From: Odiellus spinosus
Lineage: Eukaryota > Arthropoda > Arachnida > Opiliones > Phalangiidae
NCBI GenBank assembly: GCA_963920705.1
Contig: OY987233.1
Coordinates: 6,314,001-6,378,000 of the forward strand
Length of the DNA stretch: 64,000 nucleotides
Direction of reading: 5' to 3'
Shown: piece by piece, positions 9,736-21,900 of the stretch
How the letters are laid out: every line of letters begins with the position of its first letter
Position numbering within the stretch: the stretch's first letter is position 1
Made by a program: the position numbers and the translations under genes
The notes under the pieces: model-generated
The model's input: only the letters and a program-made list of their open reading frames with translations
Databases searched by the model: none
What the model was told of the DNA's origin: nothing

Positions 9736-12700
9736 ATGGTGAGATCAATTTATCAAATATTGTACTAAATTCAAATAATGTAATTCAATTATCGAATTTT
9801 TAAATTATCGTTAAATTTAAATATATTATTTTCGGATAAAATTGTCGTAAAATCTGACCAATGGTTACTCGATTACATACCTGATTAAAGCATTTGGTAA
9901 TACTTAATATGTTACTCAGTTAATATGTTAGTACAGTCAAAGGATTATCCCCTCAAAAATTGTATCAGCGGATGTTAAATGGATTAAAATTTACATTTCA
10001 ATGGGTGTATGGATGGAGTAAATTCTCACTTGGCTAACGTTGCGGTCAAAGTTTAGCGTTAGTGACATACATGCGCTAGTGACGGATATACGTTAGTGAC
10101 ATACAAGAGTTTCTGACAGACAGGCGTTAGCGACATACAGGCGTTTACGACATACATACGTTAGTGACATACAGAATGATATATTTTGATTGGTCTCATT
10201 AGATTAGTGCCTCCCTTCTACACTATTATCTAATTATGATAAATAGTTATTGCTAATTAAAGTTAATTAGGAAATCAATAAGTCGTATGTTTGTTTAAAA
10301 GGAGGCAAATGAACCGCTACCATTAGAACCTACACCGGTTCCTGAAGATTTGGAAAGAAGATTATGGATTGGCAATTTGGACAGTCGTCTTACTGAGTAA
10401 GTCTTTTCACTTATTTTTAACTAAAAGAGTCAATATATAAGCAAGAGCACATTCATGTACATAATAAGAACCTGGGAATTCATAATTAGGTGTTTCAAAA
10501 TATCATTTCTTCCATGTTCTTAGGAACATAAATGAGATCTTGATATAAGTAATTTTTCCAACTCGAATATAGGTGTTGATTTCGGTTTAAATCTTTTAGT
10601 TTCCCTACTTATTTCTCTTTCGTTAAAAACATTTAAATTACAACTGCCTCATGCAGTCATGTAGAGGAGTTATACTATATAACGTGTACGAGGCTTCACA
10701 ATACGCAATATTTAACGCCTATAAATCCAAACAGCCGGTCAAAACATATAAAGCAGGTACAGATAAATATTAAAGGGGAAATATGAGTTAAACTCCAGTT
10801 TTTATTATTTTCGGAATCACTTAATGCCAATGAAACGTATCCTTAAATGGAAACTTGGAGCTAAAAATGGAACAGCTTTTGAATTTATTTTCGGAATTTT
10901 TAGAGACGTTTTTGGTGTTTAAATTAATTTCTAAAGTTTTATAAAATATCAATAAACGTAAATTTTAATTTCGGGCCAATCATGTTATTTCAGCCTTCAA
11001 CAGTGCTTGTAATGTCTTAACATTAAAAGAATAGGCGGAGATTGACGCCTAAGACGTTGGCCATCAAACACCGGCCTATTCTTTTAATGCTAGGACATTA
11101 CAGGCGCTGTTGAAGGCTGAAATAATATAATTGGTTCGAATTTACACTACGCTGAAATTCAAACCTAATCCAACTAAAATGAGGCCAAATTTAGAAAATA
11201 AATTAAAAAGCTGTTTTATTTTTAGTTAGTAGTTTCCCTTTAAGCTAGAAGTAAATTCAGCATATATTGTGGGAAAATTTTAACTAAGTCATATTTACTC
11301 CAATACAAGTTTTATTAACTACCATAAGTTTGTTAAAGTGAGACTGTCTTGGAATGTTTATGAACTACAAAAGTTCAAATGTCAACTGAGTACCATTTTC
11401 TGAACGTTTCCATAAATTTATATTTGTTTTAGATATCATCTTGTCAAACTATTAGGAACAATCGGAACGGTTGAATACTTTGACTTTCCTTTCTATAAAC
11501 ACGGTCACTTACGAGGTAAACCCAGAGGCTACTGCTTCGTACAATTTGTGAACCGAAACCAAGCCGAAACATGCGTAGCTAAACTAGATGGATCAAAACT
11601 ACTCTCAAAAACAATTGACGTTCAATGGGCTCATAATGCTCCGGCAGCAATACCACTTCCGGTAGGATCAATTCATTAGTAAATATGGGTAGAGGAGAAA
11701 ATAAACTCTTGCATCAATAGTGGGAAAACATCGCCTAAACCTACCCGTCACTGAATCGTACTAGTTTCTTTTGTTGTTGTTGTGGCATTGGGCAAAAGTG
11801 TGGCACTTTTGGAACGCATGGTTTCCCACTAATTTCAGTTCGTCAGACTGAGATGGGGCAAGAATCCACGTGGGCGATGGCTTAGTCCATCAACTTAACC
11901 ACTTCCCACCTCATCATCAATTCGACAAACAGATGATGATCCCTTAATATAGTGAAGAATAAGTTAATGAGCAAAAAGTCCCTGTCCAGCATAGAGCTCG
12001 GAATACGTATAATTTTTATTAATTGGATAAAATCTACTAAATTCTAATTTATATTATCTGTTTGATTAAAAATATACTATCTTTCATTCGAGTTAACTTA
12101 TTCGAAGATAAAGTAAAAAACATAATCCCTATCCCTTTTTATCCAAAAATGGCCTTGTCTTAGAATATTATCCGCGTTATACGTTCGGATAAAAAAAATT
12201 CAAATTTATTTTCGTGAAAAATAACGAATCAAAAGATGATTTAAAATCTTAGTTTCGTTGTTTTATTTATATCCTTCGAATTAAAAGTCGAATTAAAAGT
12301 CGATTTGAAATATTTTTCTTATATTTTAGACTAATTCTGGAAACGTGAATTTTTTTATCCATTGTTATACGTTCGAATATGAGAATTTGTTCGTAGAGCC
12401 AACGCCTATCTTCGGGTAAACCTTATACATTATACAATTACACGAATATACAAATTTCATTTTTTAGTTAAGAAACAATTTATCCAAAAATAAAATATCT
12501 GAAAATTTACGAATAACAGAAGAATGAGAAGATACTAGATATCCGATTCCGAGCTCTAGTCCAGCAACAGAGGTCAAAGTTGGGACATTCATACTTAAGT
12601 GTGGGACTGTACACATCATTTGATACGCTGATCTATTTTCTGCACATCGAATACTAATTCCTTAAATTCGTATGTTTTTTGGTTATAATAACAGGACGAA

Positions 12701-13884
12701 AAGATTCCCTCCAAGACGTCATCGTCAAAATTAGCCGAGGTGTCGAAAGTTACGACCCATAAAATTAAGTATAAAACTTTTGCTACTAATTAATTTAATT
12801 CTAGCCCAAGAAGATCTACTATAACATGCGTTCATAAGCGTTTTCTAACTGTAAACAGTGCAGGCAAAAGTAACTAACAGAACCACGTGCGTATTTGCCT
12901 ATTCGTTATCCATGGCAACCACGCACGAGGTTTTGTTTGTTACTATTTTTGCCATTGTTTTCCGTTAGAGGACGCTTTTGAACGCCAGGTTTTAATATTC
13001 TTTAGCTATTAAGTATGTTTAGTTTTCCCCAAAAGTCTGTCACTTTATTCCATTAAAGTAAACAACGCTCCGTAGTTAAATACTATCAGCAAAGGTTCGG
13101 GTAAATGTACGGGCAGATTCTGATTCGAGACACTCTAGCGACCGTAGTCCGTGTAAAAAGTGAACGGAGGAAGCGCCACTCTGCGGAGAAATACAGGAGT
13201 TGTGAGGGAAGACAATATAGCCAAGCGCGGCCCGCCTAAATTCCGTCCCTCTCTCCCGACACAAAATATCGAGGAAGAGTCCAAATCACTCAAGCCACTT
13301 AAGGGTGATGACTTAGCTATTCTTAAGTGATCGGAAAGTATGTTTACCCGGACCTTTGCTGATAGTATTAATCTAAGGGGCGTTGTTTACTTTTATGGAA
13401 TAAGTGATTGACTTTTGATACTATCTTTTACCAGTCTAGCTTTGCGTCTACAATTTAGAGTTCCCCACGGACAAACAGATTTACATTTTAAATCCTAGGA
13501 ATTCTCCCTAAACTAGTATTAAATATTGATTATAATCTAAAAACCTTGCTTCGATGTTCTAAATGAATTTAGTTAAAATTTATTTATTCATGATATTGAA
13601 GCATTCGTGTAAAGTATTTTTTATTGTTTTGTTTTTTTACTAGGATTAGCAATCAAATAAAGGCGATTGAAGCGAAGCTCAGATCTATGGAAGAAGGGAA
13701 AGAACTGGAAGAATGTCTATTCGAGAGTGTTAGAGATAAAGCCAATCCAATCATCCCGATTCAAGAGTTTGAGGTTCCTCCCAAGAGAAGCCGCTGGCAC
13801 ATTAATAAAAGATATAATACAGGCTCTAATAGAGGACGAAATTTTAACTGGCGACAGAGAACAACCGTTTCAGTTTACCGATAA
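9736..13884 (+). CDS. RBM18: RBM18-like RNA-binding protein (single RRM)
   Basis: Exons: 9736-9738 (the ATG alone, tentative), 10302-10396, 11433-11661, 12695-12768, 13644-13884; about 213 aa. One RNA recognition motif spans about residues 20-100. RNP2 is LWIGNL and RNP1 is RGYCFVQF; between them is LVKLLGTIGTVEYFDFPFYK. QWAHN and then the ISNQIKAIEAKL helix near the C-terminus match the RBM18 family pattern (known members about 190 aa). Exon 2 starts EANEPLPLE directly after an acceptor. An ATG followed by GTGAGA at 9736 would give MEANEPLPLE, which resembles the MEA...LPLE start I recall for vertebrate RBM18; that first exon is inference. The C-terminus is basic and rich in R, N and W. The family is nuclear and poorly characterised. 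The introns hold a 17-bp tandem repeat, family E, a hAT MITE, family K and family A. Confidence 0.88.
10057..10175. repeat. 17-bp tandem repeat, about 7 units
   Basis: Units vary around CGTTAGTGACATACAKR. Some have lost the match partly (AGTTTCTGACAGACAGG). It lies in intron 1 of the RBM18-like gene. Confidence 0.8.
10843..11243. mobile_element. Family E foldback element, copy 2, TTAA ends
   Basis: TTAAATGGAAACTTGGAGC at the left and TAGTTTCCCTTTAA at the right. The arms are inverted around AATAGGCGGAG...CACCGGCCTATTC. A second, broken left-end fragment lies just upstream at about 10770-10842. It lies in intron 2 of the RBM18-like gene. Confidence 0.8.
11992..12558. mobile_element. hAT-type MITE, copy T2, exact 8-bp TSD
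   Basis: TAGAGCTCGGAATACG at the left and GATTCCGAGCTCTA at the right. The flanks GTCCAGCA (11984-11991) and GTCCAGCA (12559-12566) are identical. It has no transposase frame. It lies in intron 3 of the RBM18-like gene, inverted relative to T1 and T4. Confidence 0.9.
12827..12988. mobile_element. Family K foldback, copy 1
   Basis: GCGTTCATAAGCGTTTTCTA is answered by TAGAGGACGCTTTTGAACGC, with AAAGTAACTAACA...TGTTTGTTACT inside. It lies in the last intron of the RBM18-like gene. A second copy is at 14067-14223. Confidence 0.7.
13030..13417. mobile_element. Family A MITE copy 5
   Basis: CAAAAGTCTGTCACTTTATT to GATTGACTTTTG, full length, in the last intron of the RBM18-like gene. Confidence 0.85.
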
Positions 13885-14066
13885 TGGATATGAGACGGAT
13901 ATAAAATGACAAGAGCGGATTAAAAGGATTATGGAACTTAGATATTCGCGCCAAAACTGTCATCTGGGACTTTCTTTTGGGCTAGAAAATAATTGAGGCA
14001 AAGGGAACTTTCAGCTTCTAAAGTATGACCAAGCTTTCGAGACCTAGCTAAAGAGGATTATCAAAA

Positions 14067-14223
14067 CCTGGCGTTAATAAGTGCCCTCTAACGGCAAACA
14101 GGACAGCCAAAAGTAAGAACTGTAACAAAACCATGTATAGGTAGACACAAGCGTGGTTTTTGCTAGTTATAACTTTTGCATGCACTATTTTCCGTTAGAG
14201 GATCCTTTTGAACGCACGCCAGG
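14067..14223. mobile_element. Family K foldback, copy 2
   Basis: CCTGGCGTTAATAAGTGCCC at the left and CCTTTTGAACGCACGCCAGG at the right. It shares TTTTCCGTTAGAGGA with copy 1. It lies just downstream of the RBM18-like gene. Confidence 0.7.
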
Positions 14224-15094
14224 ATTTGTTGTTCATCCTTACCTAATAAGATATGTGTCCAGAAGCTAACAGTCCTAGGTGAGACGGTTAACAGCGTAAA
14301 CGAGGGCATATTCACCTTGGAAGAGAGAAACAGGATGGAATGGAACCACACTAACAGAACAGAGAGCTTTAATGTATCTTAGCGGACGCCCGCTTTAAGA
14401 GTCATCTTGAGCCTTTAACTCAGATGCGTCGCGAGATAGATGGCTCTACAATCGTACGTCCTGGTAATCGAGTGTAACTTGGGTAAAATACACTGACGAT
14501 CATAGTCCACCCTGTTTACTTGTCCAGAATCACAGCAATCTAATCCAAGAGTTAAAGGTCTCACCAGACCTATTTTCTTTCCCTAACAAAGCTCCTCTCT
14601 CAAGGTCAGAAACGGGAGATATATAAATTCAACTCTACTAACTTCCCAGGCAGTCAACGTCACTGAGAGGCTGAAACTAAAGCTAGATGCACACCTTACC
14701 AATTGTCAGGCGTTTCACCCTTCCCTGGAATGGGCGCGCTAGTTTCAAACTAGAGGATATTTTATCAGTGCGCATCTGGCTTAAGTGGTAGAACTTTGAA
14801 GGGGTCTTAGGTGACATTGACGACGAATATTGTATTACAGTTCCATTCTCCATTTTTTCCTGCACTCTTGTACGTCTATAACAGAAAGGTGTGCTTAAGG
14901 GAGTTTCAGTAATCTCTTGAAGATGGTAATGAAAGCGGGTTACTGCGGTGTGCGTAAATCTGTCCATGGCTTTGCTTTGCTTTATTTCTATTTGACATAT
15001 TGTGGCGCATCTAGTGAATTTTTTGAGAAACAAGTGGGAGTAGAGCTTCAAAAATAACTATATTTATGGCGTTAGGCTTAAGTTATTACAGGAA
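14224..15094. other. Intergenic sequence, no gene recognised
   Basis: Somewhat higher GC than its surroundings. Open frames on the minus strand (longest 14683-15051) show no recognisable domain, no intron structure and no compositional signs of selection, so I do not call a gene. An old decayed transposon is possible. Confidence 0.4.
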
Positions 15095-15103
15095 AAAATA
15101 TAC

Positions 15104-15221
15104 ATATATAGATAGAGATAGTGAGATAGAGAGAGAGAGAGATAAATATAGAGATAGAGAGACAGAGATAGATAGAGAGATAGAGATAGAGATAGAAATA
15201 GAGATAGAGAGAGGGATATAG
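15104..15221. repeat. GATA/GAGA microsatellite
   Basis: An imperfect run of GATAGA, GAGATA and GAGAGA words over about 118 bp. The long low-complexity Ser/Leu/Tyr frames on the minus strand are artefacts of it. From 15222 to 15934 I see only AT-rich sequence. Confidence 0.9.
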
Positions 15222-15934
15222 AGATAGAAGGCAAAAATTGTCGAACCCCAGTAGAGTAAATAATATGATGACCATGATTGAATAAAAGTGAGAGAATGAT
15301 TTTTATTCGGAAAAGGGTGAGTGGCGCCATTATTTAGAATTTACTAGAACCAAAATTTGAATACAAATTTGATAATAAATCTAATTATATTTCCGATATA
15401 AGTCTCAAATCATATCTTTGACTACATAGGGTGGGTACGGACTGCTTGCTAACCGAGTGAATATATCTTGAGATTCAAATTCAAGAAAGTTGTTCATTTT
15501 TAATTAAGTTTTACTAATAGTAATTATAATTAAAAAAACGCCAAATTATATTAAATACTACACTAGACATTCAAAATTATTATAAAACAAACCATAACCT
15601 CCTATTTATTATAGTTTTTTCGTAACAAGTTGATGAAAATTATCACTCTTTACATAATTTTATATTATCAAACTGAACTTAATGTCATGTGACCGAACTT
15701 TGACGATTTACTGAATCTCCTAAAGCGACCTCCATATAAAAGGTTTCAAAAGACACCCATTGATTTTCTGTCCTTATATTATATCAATACATTTGTTATG
15801 AAATAAAATAATATTTTAATAAAACCCTGCCCCGTTTATTGACTCATTGAGTGGTTGTAAATTCAAATTAAAGTGAGGTTGTTGCATTTGGATTATATTC
15901 TTAGTTTTATCATACTATTAAAGAGTCATATTCA

Positions 15935-16395
15935 AAATTTTAAACCTCTGATTTGAGGCGTTAGAAAAAAACTTCAAAATGAAAATGTCAAAAAATATAT
16001 AGGTAATTTTTTTCCCCGATATATGACGTAATTTATTTCTGGAACGTAATTAACCATGATTTTTATATGAAAGGTAGTGGACTTTCTAGATTAAGTACTT
16101 TTATGAAAAAGACTGCGCGAAAGCTACCAGAACGCGACGAGAATCAACTGTACCAAGCTCTATCCAATAGCGAAATAGTGACCATAGTGATGACGTAGAT
16201 TGCGGGGAATTTTTAATTTTAAATATTTCGAAAATAACGATTATAAAATAGGTATTTTTACTGTCGCTGTAATTTTGTTCTATAACATATTTATAAATAT
16301 TTTGAATCGTTTTTTAACGATCTTTCCGAAAATGATACTCAATTTCCATTTGGAGTTCGTGAAAGATCCGTGAAGGCCTCACTTTAACCACACCT
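15935..16395. repeat. Family I dispersed repeat, copy 3 (inverted)
   Basis: Inverted relative to 9060-9500. Carries ACTGTCGCTGTAATTTTGTT and GAAAAAGACTGCGCGAAAGC. It ends about 90 bp upstream of the GR-1 start codon, so it may overlap or border the promoter. Confidence 0.7.
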
Positions 16396-16486
16396 AAAAT
16401 ATCAATACTTTTATTATAAATATAACAAAACGTTCTATCAATTAACGAAAACGTTTTCACATTAGTCTTCTTAACGTTCTATTAAG

Positions 16487-17653
16487 ATGGCAGTTTCCAA
16501 ATTCAAGTCGTTTTTAACGAAAAAATACGCGTTAGTCAAAATATTCGTAATTCTAATATCCGAAAATTATTTTTGGCGATTCGTTACCAAATTCTTAGTT
16601 ACTTGGAGTTTTCTATCATTCTTATTAGTAATTTACGGTCATTTCATATGGTTTTACGCCTTGATTAAAAGTGGTTTTAGCACCAAAGTGGACGATTACG
16701 TGGGCCAAATGATTTCATTTTCGTGTTTCGCCCTGACATATTGCTACCTAATCCGTCATAGAAGAACAATTCAAAAACTATTCAAGGAAATCGTGGAATT
16801 CTCCGAAATTACTGATAAAAACATTGGTAATCGTTTAAAAATAAGGTTTCTAGTTTGTCTCTTAATAGTTATTTGTTACGCAACGTATCTGTCATGGGTT
16901 GAGATTAAATTTGATGAAGAAAATTTAGAACACGCTTATAAATCTGAAGAAATTACGCATTTATGTTTCGGTTGCAACTATACTGATATGGATTACGATG
17001 TCTTCAAACTTTACGTTCACATATTAACAGTAATATTCGTGTCATCAGGTTTTGGAATCAGTGTATCTCAACTTTTCTTGTATTGTCTACTCACGGCGTT
17101 CATGGCTTACGCTTTAAAAGATATTATCAATTCATTTTCAAAGGATTTCGATCAAAATGAAAGAAAAAACAACAGTTTAATGAAATTTCGTTACAAGTTT
17201 ACGAGAGTAAACATTCTAGTACGAAAAATTAACAAATTGTTTGAGAATGTAGTGTTCATATGGTTTGGTAGTACGTTGTTCAATACTTGTAGAAACGTTA
17301 CGATTGTAATTAGTGAAATGGTTAAGTATCACAGCCTTTTTAATCCAATGTGGATCATGTATTTGAAGGATTTGGTTTCGTTAGTTGGGTTAACGATAGT
17401 GGCTTCGAGATTACCCGAAGTGTTTGATGGAATTAACGATATTCTACCTAAGTTGACCAATTATCCCGCGAATAACGATTACGATAGGCAATTGATTTTG
17501 TTTTACAACGAACTGAATGCTCAGAAATTAGGGTTCAAAGCCGGTTCGTGTTTCACAATTACTAAGAATCTTTTGTTATCATTCTTGGGATTAGGATTGA
17601 CTTATACCATTGTGTATATTCAACTAGGATCAGATGTTTTAAAGGCAGACTGA
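16487..17653 (+). CDS. Gustatory receptor, 7TM chemoreceptor, GR-1
   Basis: Uninterrupted 388-aa frame with seven hydrophobic segments at about residues 38-60, 72-90, 119-137, 174-208, 254-275, 288-306 and 360-380. The last segment carries TYTIVYIQL, matching the TYhhhhhQF signature of insect-type gustatory receptors (L in place of the final F). Length and topology fit the family (350-450 aa, intracellular N-terminus, ligand-gated cation channel in chemosensory neurons). The ligand is unknown. A loop between TM3 and TM4 (140-170) is acidic and has cysteines at 160 and 163. The start is the first ATG of the frame; a TATAAAT lies about 70 bp upstream at 16414. No intron interrupts the frame, though extra 5' exons cannot be excluded. 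Codon use is AT-rich like its neighbours. Confidence 0.88.
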   Translation: MAVSKFKSFLTKKYALVKIFVILISENYFWRFVTKFLVTWSFLSFLLVIYGHFIWFYALIKSGFSTKVDDYVGQMISFSCFALTYCYLIRHRRTIQKLFKEIVEFSEITDKNIGNRLKIRFLVCLLIVICYATYLSWVEIKFDEENLEHAYKSEEITHLCFGCNYTDMDYDVFKLYVHILTVIFVSSGFGISVSQLFLYCLLTAFMAYALKDIINSFSKDFDQNERKNNSLMKFRYKFTRVNILVRKINKLFENVVFIWFGSTLFNTCRNVTIVISEMVKYHSLFNPMWIMYLKDLVSLVGLTIVASRLPEVFDGINDILPKLTNYPANNDYDRQLILFYNELNAQKLGFKAGSCFTITKNLLLSFLGLGLTYTIVYIQLGSDVLKAD

Positions 17654-19046
17654 AGAAAAAAAAAACTACAGCCCTATTTTGTTGATGAAACTGTAATACA
17701 GTAATTAAAAGTCCCTTGACTTCGCGTAATAACTACAAATTTCAGGTTTAAAGTCAGCGTTTTACCTCCCATACATATTTAAATCGTCCACTATCTTGTT
17801 CCATGTAGAAAAGAAGATACCAGCCAATCAGAATTTTACTTTGAAGAAAAACAGACTTTTGCCTGAATTGATATCGATGGTTTATGGGAAATGTGGCGCC
17901 ACCTTTTGGGGGCTTGCCACTGGAATATATATAATATTGGAAAAAAAAGACGAGAGATTTGATTGGCTCGTATCCTCTTCTCTCCAAGCATGATTCAAAA
18001 TGGTGCTCGATCTATAAGTTAAAAATTTAAAAATAACTTATATAAATACCATTTTTTTTCCCGCAATATAACTCTACCCACGGACAGTTAGTCAATCAAA
18101 CAGATATACCATAAGCCTATTAATTCACCCATAAATTCCAAACGAGGGTCGTTTTAGCGTTAAGCTAATGACTGGTTAATCTCGCGACTCAAATCCATCT
18201 AGTGGTGGTAGCTTGAAACTCTCCCAATGCATGCTAGGACATTCTGTTTCCTGTCAAGAGGAATGAAGTGGGTTAGGGTGATAGGGAGAATTAACTAAGT
18301 TTTTCCGTGAGTTGGCGTAGGGCTTCAAATTTCTAAATCTCTCTCCTGTATAGTGCTGAACTCAAACTTAGGGGTGAAGAATTAATAGGCTTATGTACAG
18401 ACTTAGAGAATCATATAATATGAATCATTTCCTTTTGGCTTTACAAAAGCGGTACGAATAAACATTTGTCTTAATTTAATTAAAACTTATTTCTCATTCT
18501 TTCTAATACATCTTCTAAAGTAAATGTAATAATAATGGTTCAAGGTATCCTCTTCAGGTTCCCCGGGGAAAATTTAATATTAGTTGGAAACCTTAGTGTT
18601 TTTCTATTTGAAGTTGATATAATATATAATCATAACTGAAGACCAAAACGTCTCGAGTTGGGTTTAGCTTATGGAGAGCACCTTGAGTGTTTGTTTTTAA
18701 GGATATTCTTCATTCAAGATGGTCCCGGGTCCTTCTCGACTCGAGTTTGTGAATGCCAAGCGAGAAGACATCGAGGTGGGGAGATGAAAGTCGGTTCTAA
18801 GCGAGTGCTAAGGACAAAGAACTATTTCGGGGGTGCCTTGGAAACTCAACAGTATATTTGGGAATTTTCCCAATAACATTCTTTTCCTCGGAATTTCGAC
18901 AAAACTATTAATTTTCTATAAGGACTTGTAAACTCAAATATTTAACCCCCATCCCCCTCTTCCACCCGGTTGTAGCGGCGTGGGAAATATTTTTACAGAT
19001 ATGTTCATAAGTGTAATAAAATTTAAGTATATTCTGTCATTTATCA
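17654..19046. other. Intergenic, no gene; short family J stretch
   Basis: 17745-17830 (TTTACCTCCCATACATATTT, TTCCATGTAGAAAAG) recurs at 41528-41605 and is probably a dispersed repeat. The remainder has no convincing exon on either strand. Confidence 0.45.
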
Positions 19047-19378
19047 CAAGTCTATCATTTTATTCCATAAAAGTAAACAACGCCTCGTAGCTTATATCAG
19101 CTAAGGTCGAGGTAAATGTACCAACAGATTCTGATTCGAGACACTCTAGCGGCCACAGTCGGTGTAAATAGTGAATGGAGGAAGCGACACTCTGCGGAGA
19201 AATTACAGAGTTGGGAGGGATGACAATATAGCCAAGCGCGGCCCGCCTAAATTCCGTCTCTCTCCCGACTCAAAATATCAAGGAAGAGTCCCAATTACTC
19301 GAGCAAGACAGGGGTGATGAATGTTTTGGGTATTTTTAAGTAATGGGCTATGACGTACAACAGGACCTTTGCTGATAT
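19047..19378. mobile_element. Family A MITE copy 6, right end lost
   Basis: Starts CAAGTCTATCATTTTATTCC and follows the family to GACCTTTGCTGATATT, where homology stops at 19378; the terminal 65 bp are missing. Confidence 0.8.
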
Positions 19379-19870
19379 TTCAGCTTTCAACATCTTGACC
19401 CCCACATCTTGTTTTTTGTCTATATAATATTAATTTAGTTCGTTTTCTTCGAAAAATCAGTAATCGCTGATAGTTGAGTCGAATCGAGCAAAATGAACGA
19501 CTCAAAGTAAAGATTAGGCTTCGCTCGCTCTTACTGACGCGTGAACGAAGTAAAAGGAAAAAAACATTAAAAAAACTGAAGCAACTAGAAATCCAATTAA
19601 TTTTTGGTGAAAGCGCGCCCGCGTTTCCCGGACCCGGAGCAGAATGATGAAGATATAGGGGCATCCACAATAAAGTTCGTTTCAGATTGGGAATACATCA
19701 ACGGTGAAGATTCGGAAGAATTGAAAGAAAAAAATGACTTTGAAGGAAAAGTCTCGGCAAAAATAAAATAACGAAAAATATAGCAAAAGATTACGTAACA
19801 CATCTTAATTAAAGTAAGCTATTTTCACACTAGCCTATCGCAATCGATTTCAAATCGTAAAATGTTAAGC

Positions 19871-20326
19871 CGCGATCATACTAGGCCTTGGAATCGATTT
19901 AAACCGTTTCCAAACGTTTCGATAGAGTCGTATGAACGGGAAACCATCTTTTATCGAATCGATTTGCTTCGATTTCTCGGAACTGCTTCGGTAACCAGTT
20001 TCATAGCGATTTAGTTCCACAACCGATAAGCTGCGGTCATACTAGGCCTTGGAATCGATTTAAACATTTTCAAAACGTTTCGCTGGAGTCGTGTGAACAG
20101 GAAACCGTCTTATATCGAATCGATTTACTTAGATTTCTCGAAATTGCTTCGGGAACCATTTTTATACCGATTCGGTTTCAACAACCGATAGATGAAGCTA
20201 CGATAAATCGATTTATAAAGATAATGCGTGAACACGTGACGCTTAAAACGACTCCTGGCGATTTGAATATCGGTTTGATTTTATCGTTTCAAATCGATTA
20301 AGTAATGCTAGTGTGACAGTAGCTTA
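19871..20326. repeat. Family F elements, one partial and one full, head to tail
   Basis: 19871-20029 is a left portion (AGCCGCGATCATACTAGGCC) that stops mid-element. 20030-20326 is a near-complete unit from AGCTGCGGTCATACTAGGCC to GCTAGTGTGACAGTAGCT. The ends are imperfect inverted repeats. The core is rich in TCGATTT and AAACGTTT words. Confidence 0.75.
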
Positions 20327-20712
20327 TGAAGACTTGCCCTTCGAGGGTTGGAAAGAGGTTGATATCTTTGCAGGAACTGCATTCCGATAATGAAACGATA
20401 AAGTGGCTTGGGAGATAAATGGAGACGTTACCGCGCGAGTAAAAAGCTTTAGGATTATTGATCAAACATATATTGAACCATCTTTCAACGGCTCATAGCG
20501 ATTATCTACTTCCTACGTAACGTACTTTGAACAAAAATAAAATGGAAAAACATATCGTCAGTTTTTCGACTCAAGTACTTGATGATTATCGCTCAGAAAT
20601 AATCGGAAATAATGAAAAACAAACCTGGTAATTTTCACGAGCTTACACTTTTATATGGATCGAGCTTTTGGTTTAAAATACAGCGCTATTTCGTCTTCGC
20701 CTTTGGCAGTAC

Positions 20713-20912
20713 CTACGGTCACACTAGCATTTCTTAATCTATTTGAAACGGTAAAATCAAACCGATATTCAATTCGTCAGGAATCGTTTTAAGCGTCACG
20801 TGCTCACGCGTTATCTTTATAAATCGATTTATCGTAGCTTCATCTATCAGTTGTTGAAACCGAATCGGTATGAAACTGGTTCCCGAAGCAGTTTCGAGAA
20901 ATCGATTCAAAT
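20713..20912. repeat. Family F fragment, inverted
   Basis: Begins CTACGGTCACACTAGC and continues to TTCGAGAAATCGATTC. The second half of the element is replaced by the exon-like stretch that follows. Confidence 0.7.
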
Positions 20913-20922
20913 TCACGGTTAG

Positions 20923-21061
20923 TATACAAATGGACAAATTAGAAAAATGGAATGGAGTATGGGCCATTGAACATCGAATAGTTTGGCTTGGATTTTTATC
21001 CACCACACTTTGGATATGCGCTTATTTGCTGATCGCATTTTTGTCTCGAAAACCAAGATGA
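20923..21061 (+). pseudogene. Isolated exon-like stretch with one TM, possibly an IR terminal exon
   Basis: After a TTAG acceptor the frame reads MDKLEKWNGVWAIEHR, then a hydrophobic run (IVWLGFLSTTLWICAYLLIAFL), then RKPR and TGA. A single membrane segment followed by a short basic end is how IR-1 and IR-2 finish. No upstream exons of a gene were found; 20327-20712 holds only AT-rich sequence. It could be a relic terminal exon, or chance. Confidence 0.35.
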
Positions 21062-21104
21062 CCTTTACTTAACGAACTTTAATTTGAAAGTACGTTCATC
21101 TAAT

Positions 21105-21559
21105 TATTTATCGATTCCTTATCGTTTAAATAGGCCTAATCCACCAGTAAAAATGTACACAAACAAATATTAAACTAAAAATCAATTTGAAACTTACCTA
21201 GAAAATAGGCTTAACTGGATTCATGGAGATTATGAATTTCTTCGCAGTGAAGGGTCAACGACCAATCGAATGTTGTAGGAACTTTCACGTAGATCTCGCC
21301 TTAAGGGGAAGCCTTGCACGTTTTTTTTAAGGCCCTACTTAATGATATACCTTTGCTCGTTGGTCGCTGACTCATCAATACGAAGAAATTTAGGATCTCC
21401 ATGAATCTAGCTAAGCCTATTTTGATGGTAAGTTTTAAATTTATTTCTAGTTTAATATTTGTTAGTAATTTTGTTTACTGTTGGATTAGGCCTATTTAAA
21501 AGATAAGGAATCGATACAAAAAGTCACTTGTTGTTTGGTTGCATTGTCCATTTAATTTT
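21105..21559. mobile_element. Family D foldback, copy 2, left end truncated
   Basis: Left arm from TTTATCGATTCCTTATCG, right arm to TTGCATTGTCCATTTAA. The terminal AGGGAGAATGCAACC on the left is missing. Confidence 0.75.
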
Positions 21560-21900
21560 AGTCAGGCCTGCGTTATTTAGGAAAACATATATTATAATTT
21601 AAGCCTAGATCATGTTCCCATAATGAATTATTTCCTGACAGCCCTTATCCGAGTTTAGCGCGCCTTGTTTTCATATATATTTGATATTAGTTGAACGACA
21701 TGATATTTATCTAGAAACTCTACATACGATTTTAGTTCATAACATAAGTCAAGAGAATTTATTCCCAAATATATTGTGTCCACAATTATTTTCGCTACGT
21801 GCTATGGGCTGCGTTTGCAAATACACTTCATTGGCTATATAAATCTAAGAACATTGTATTGTTTTCGCCACACGAAGATATAATTACAGGTTTGAATCTG

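Noticed and set aside
14683..15051. 122-aa frame on the minus strand
   Set aside because: No recognisable domain, no splice context, mixed low-information composition; a chance frame in slightly GC-richer DNA.
15064..15330. Leu/Ser/Tyr-rich minus-strand frames
   Set aside because: Produced by the GATA/GAGA microsatellite.
19597..19803. Acidic + strand frame (DPEQNDEDIGAST...) and its minus-strand shadow
   Set aside because: About 55 codons beside a truncated MITE. It resembles an acidic N-terminus of some protein or transposase, but I could not tie it to a family or to other exons.
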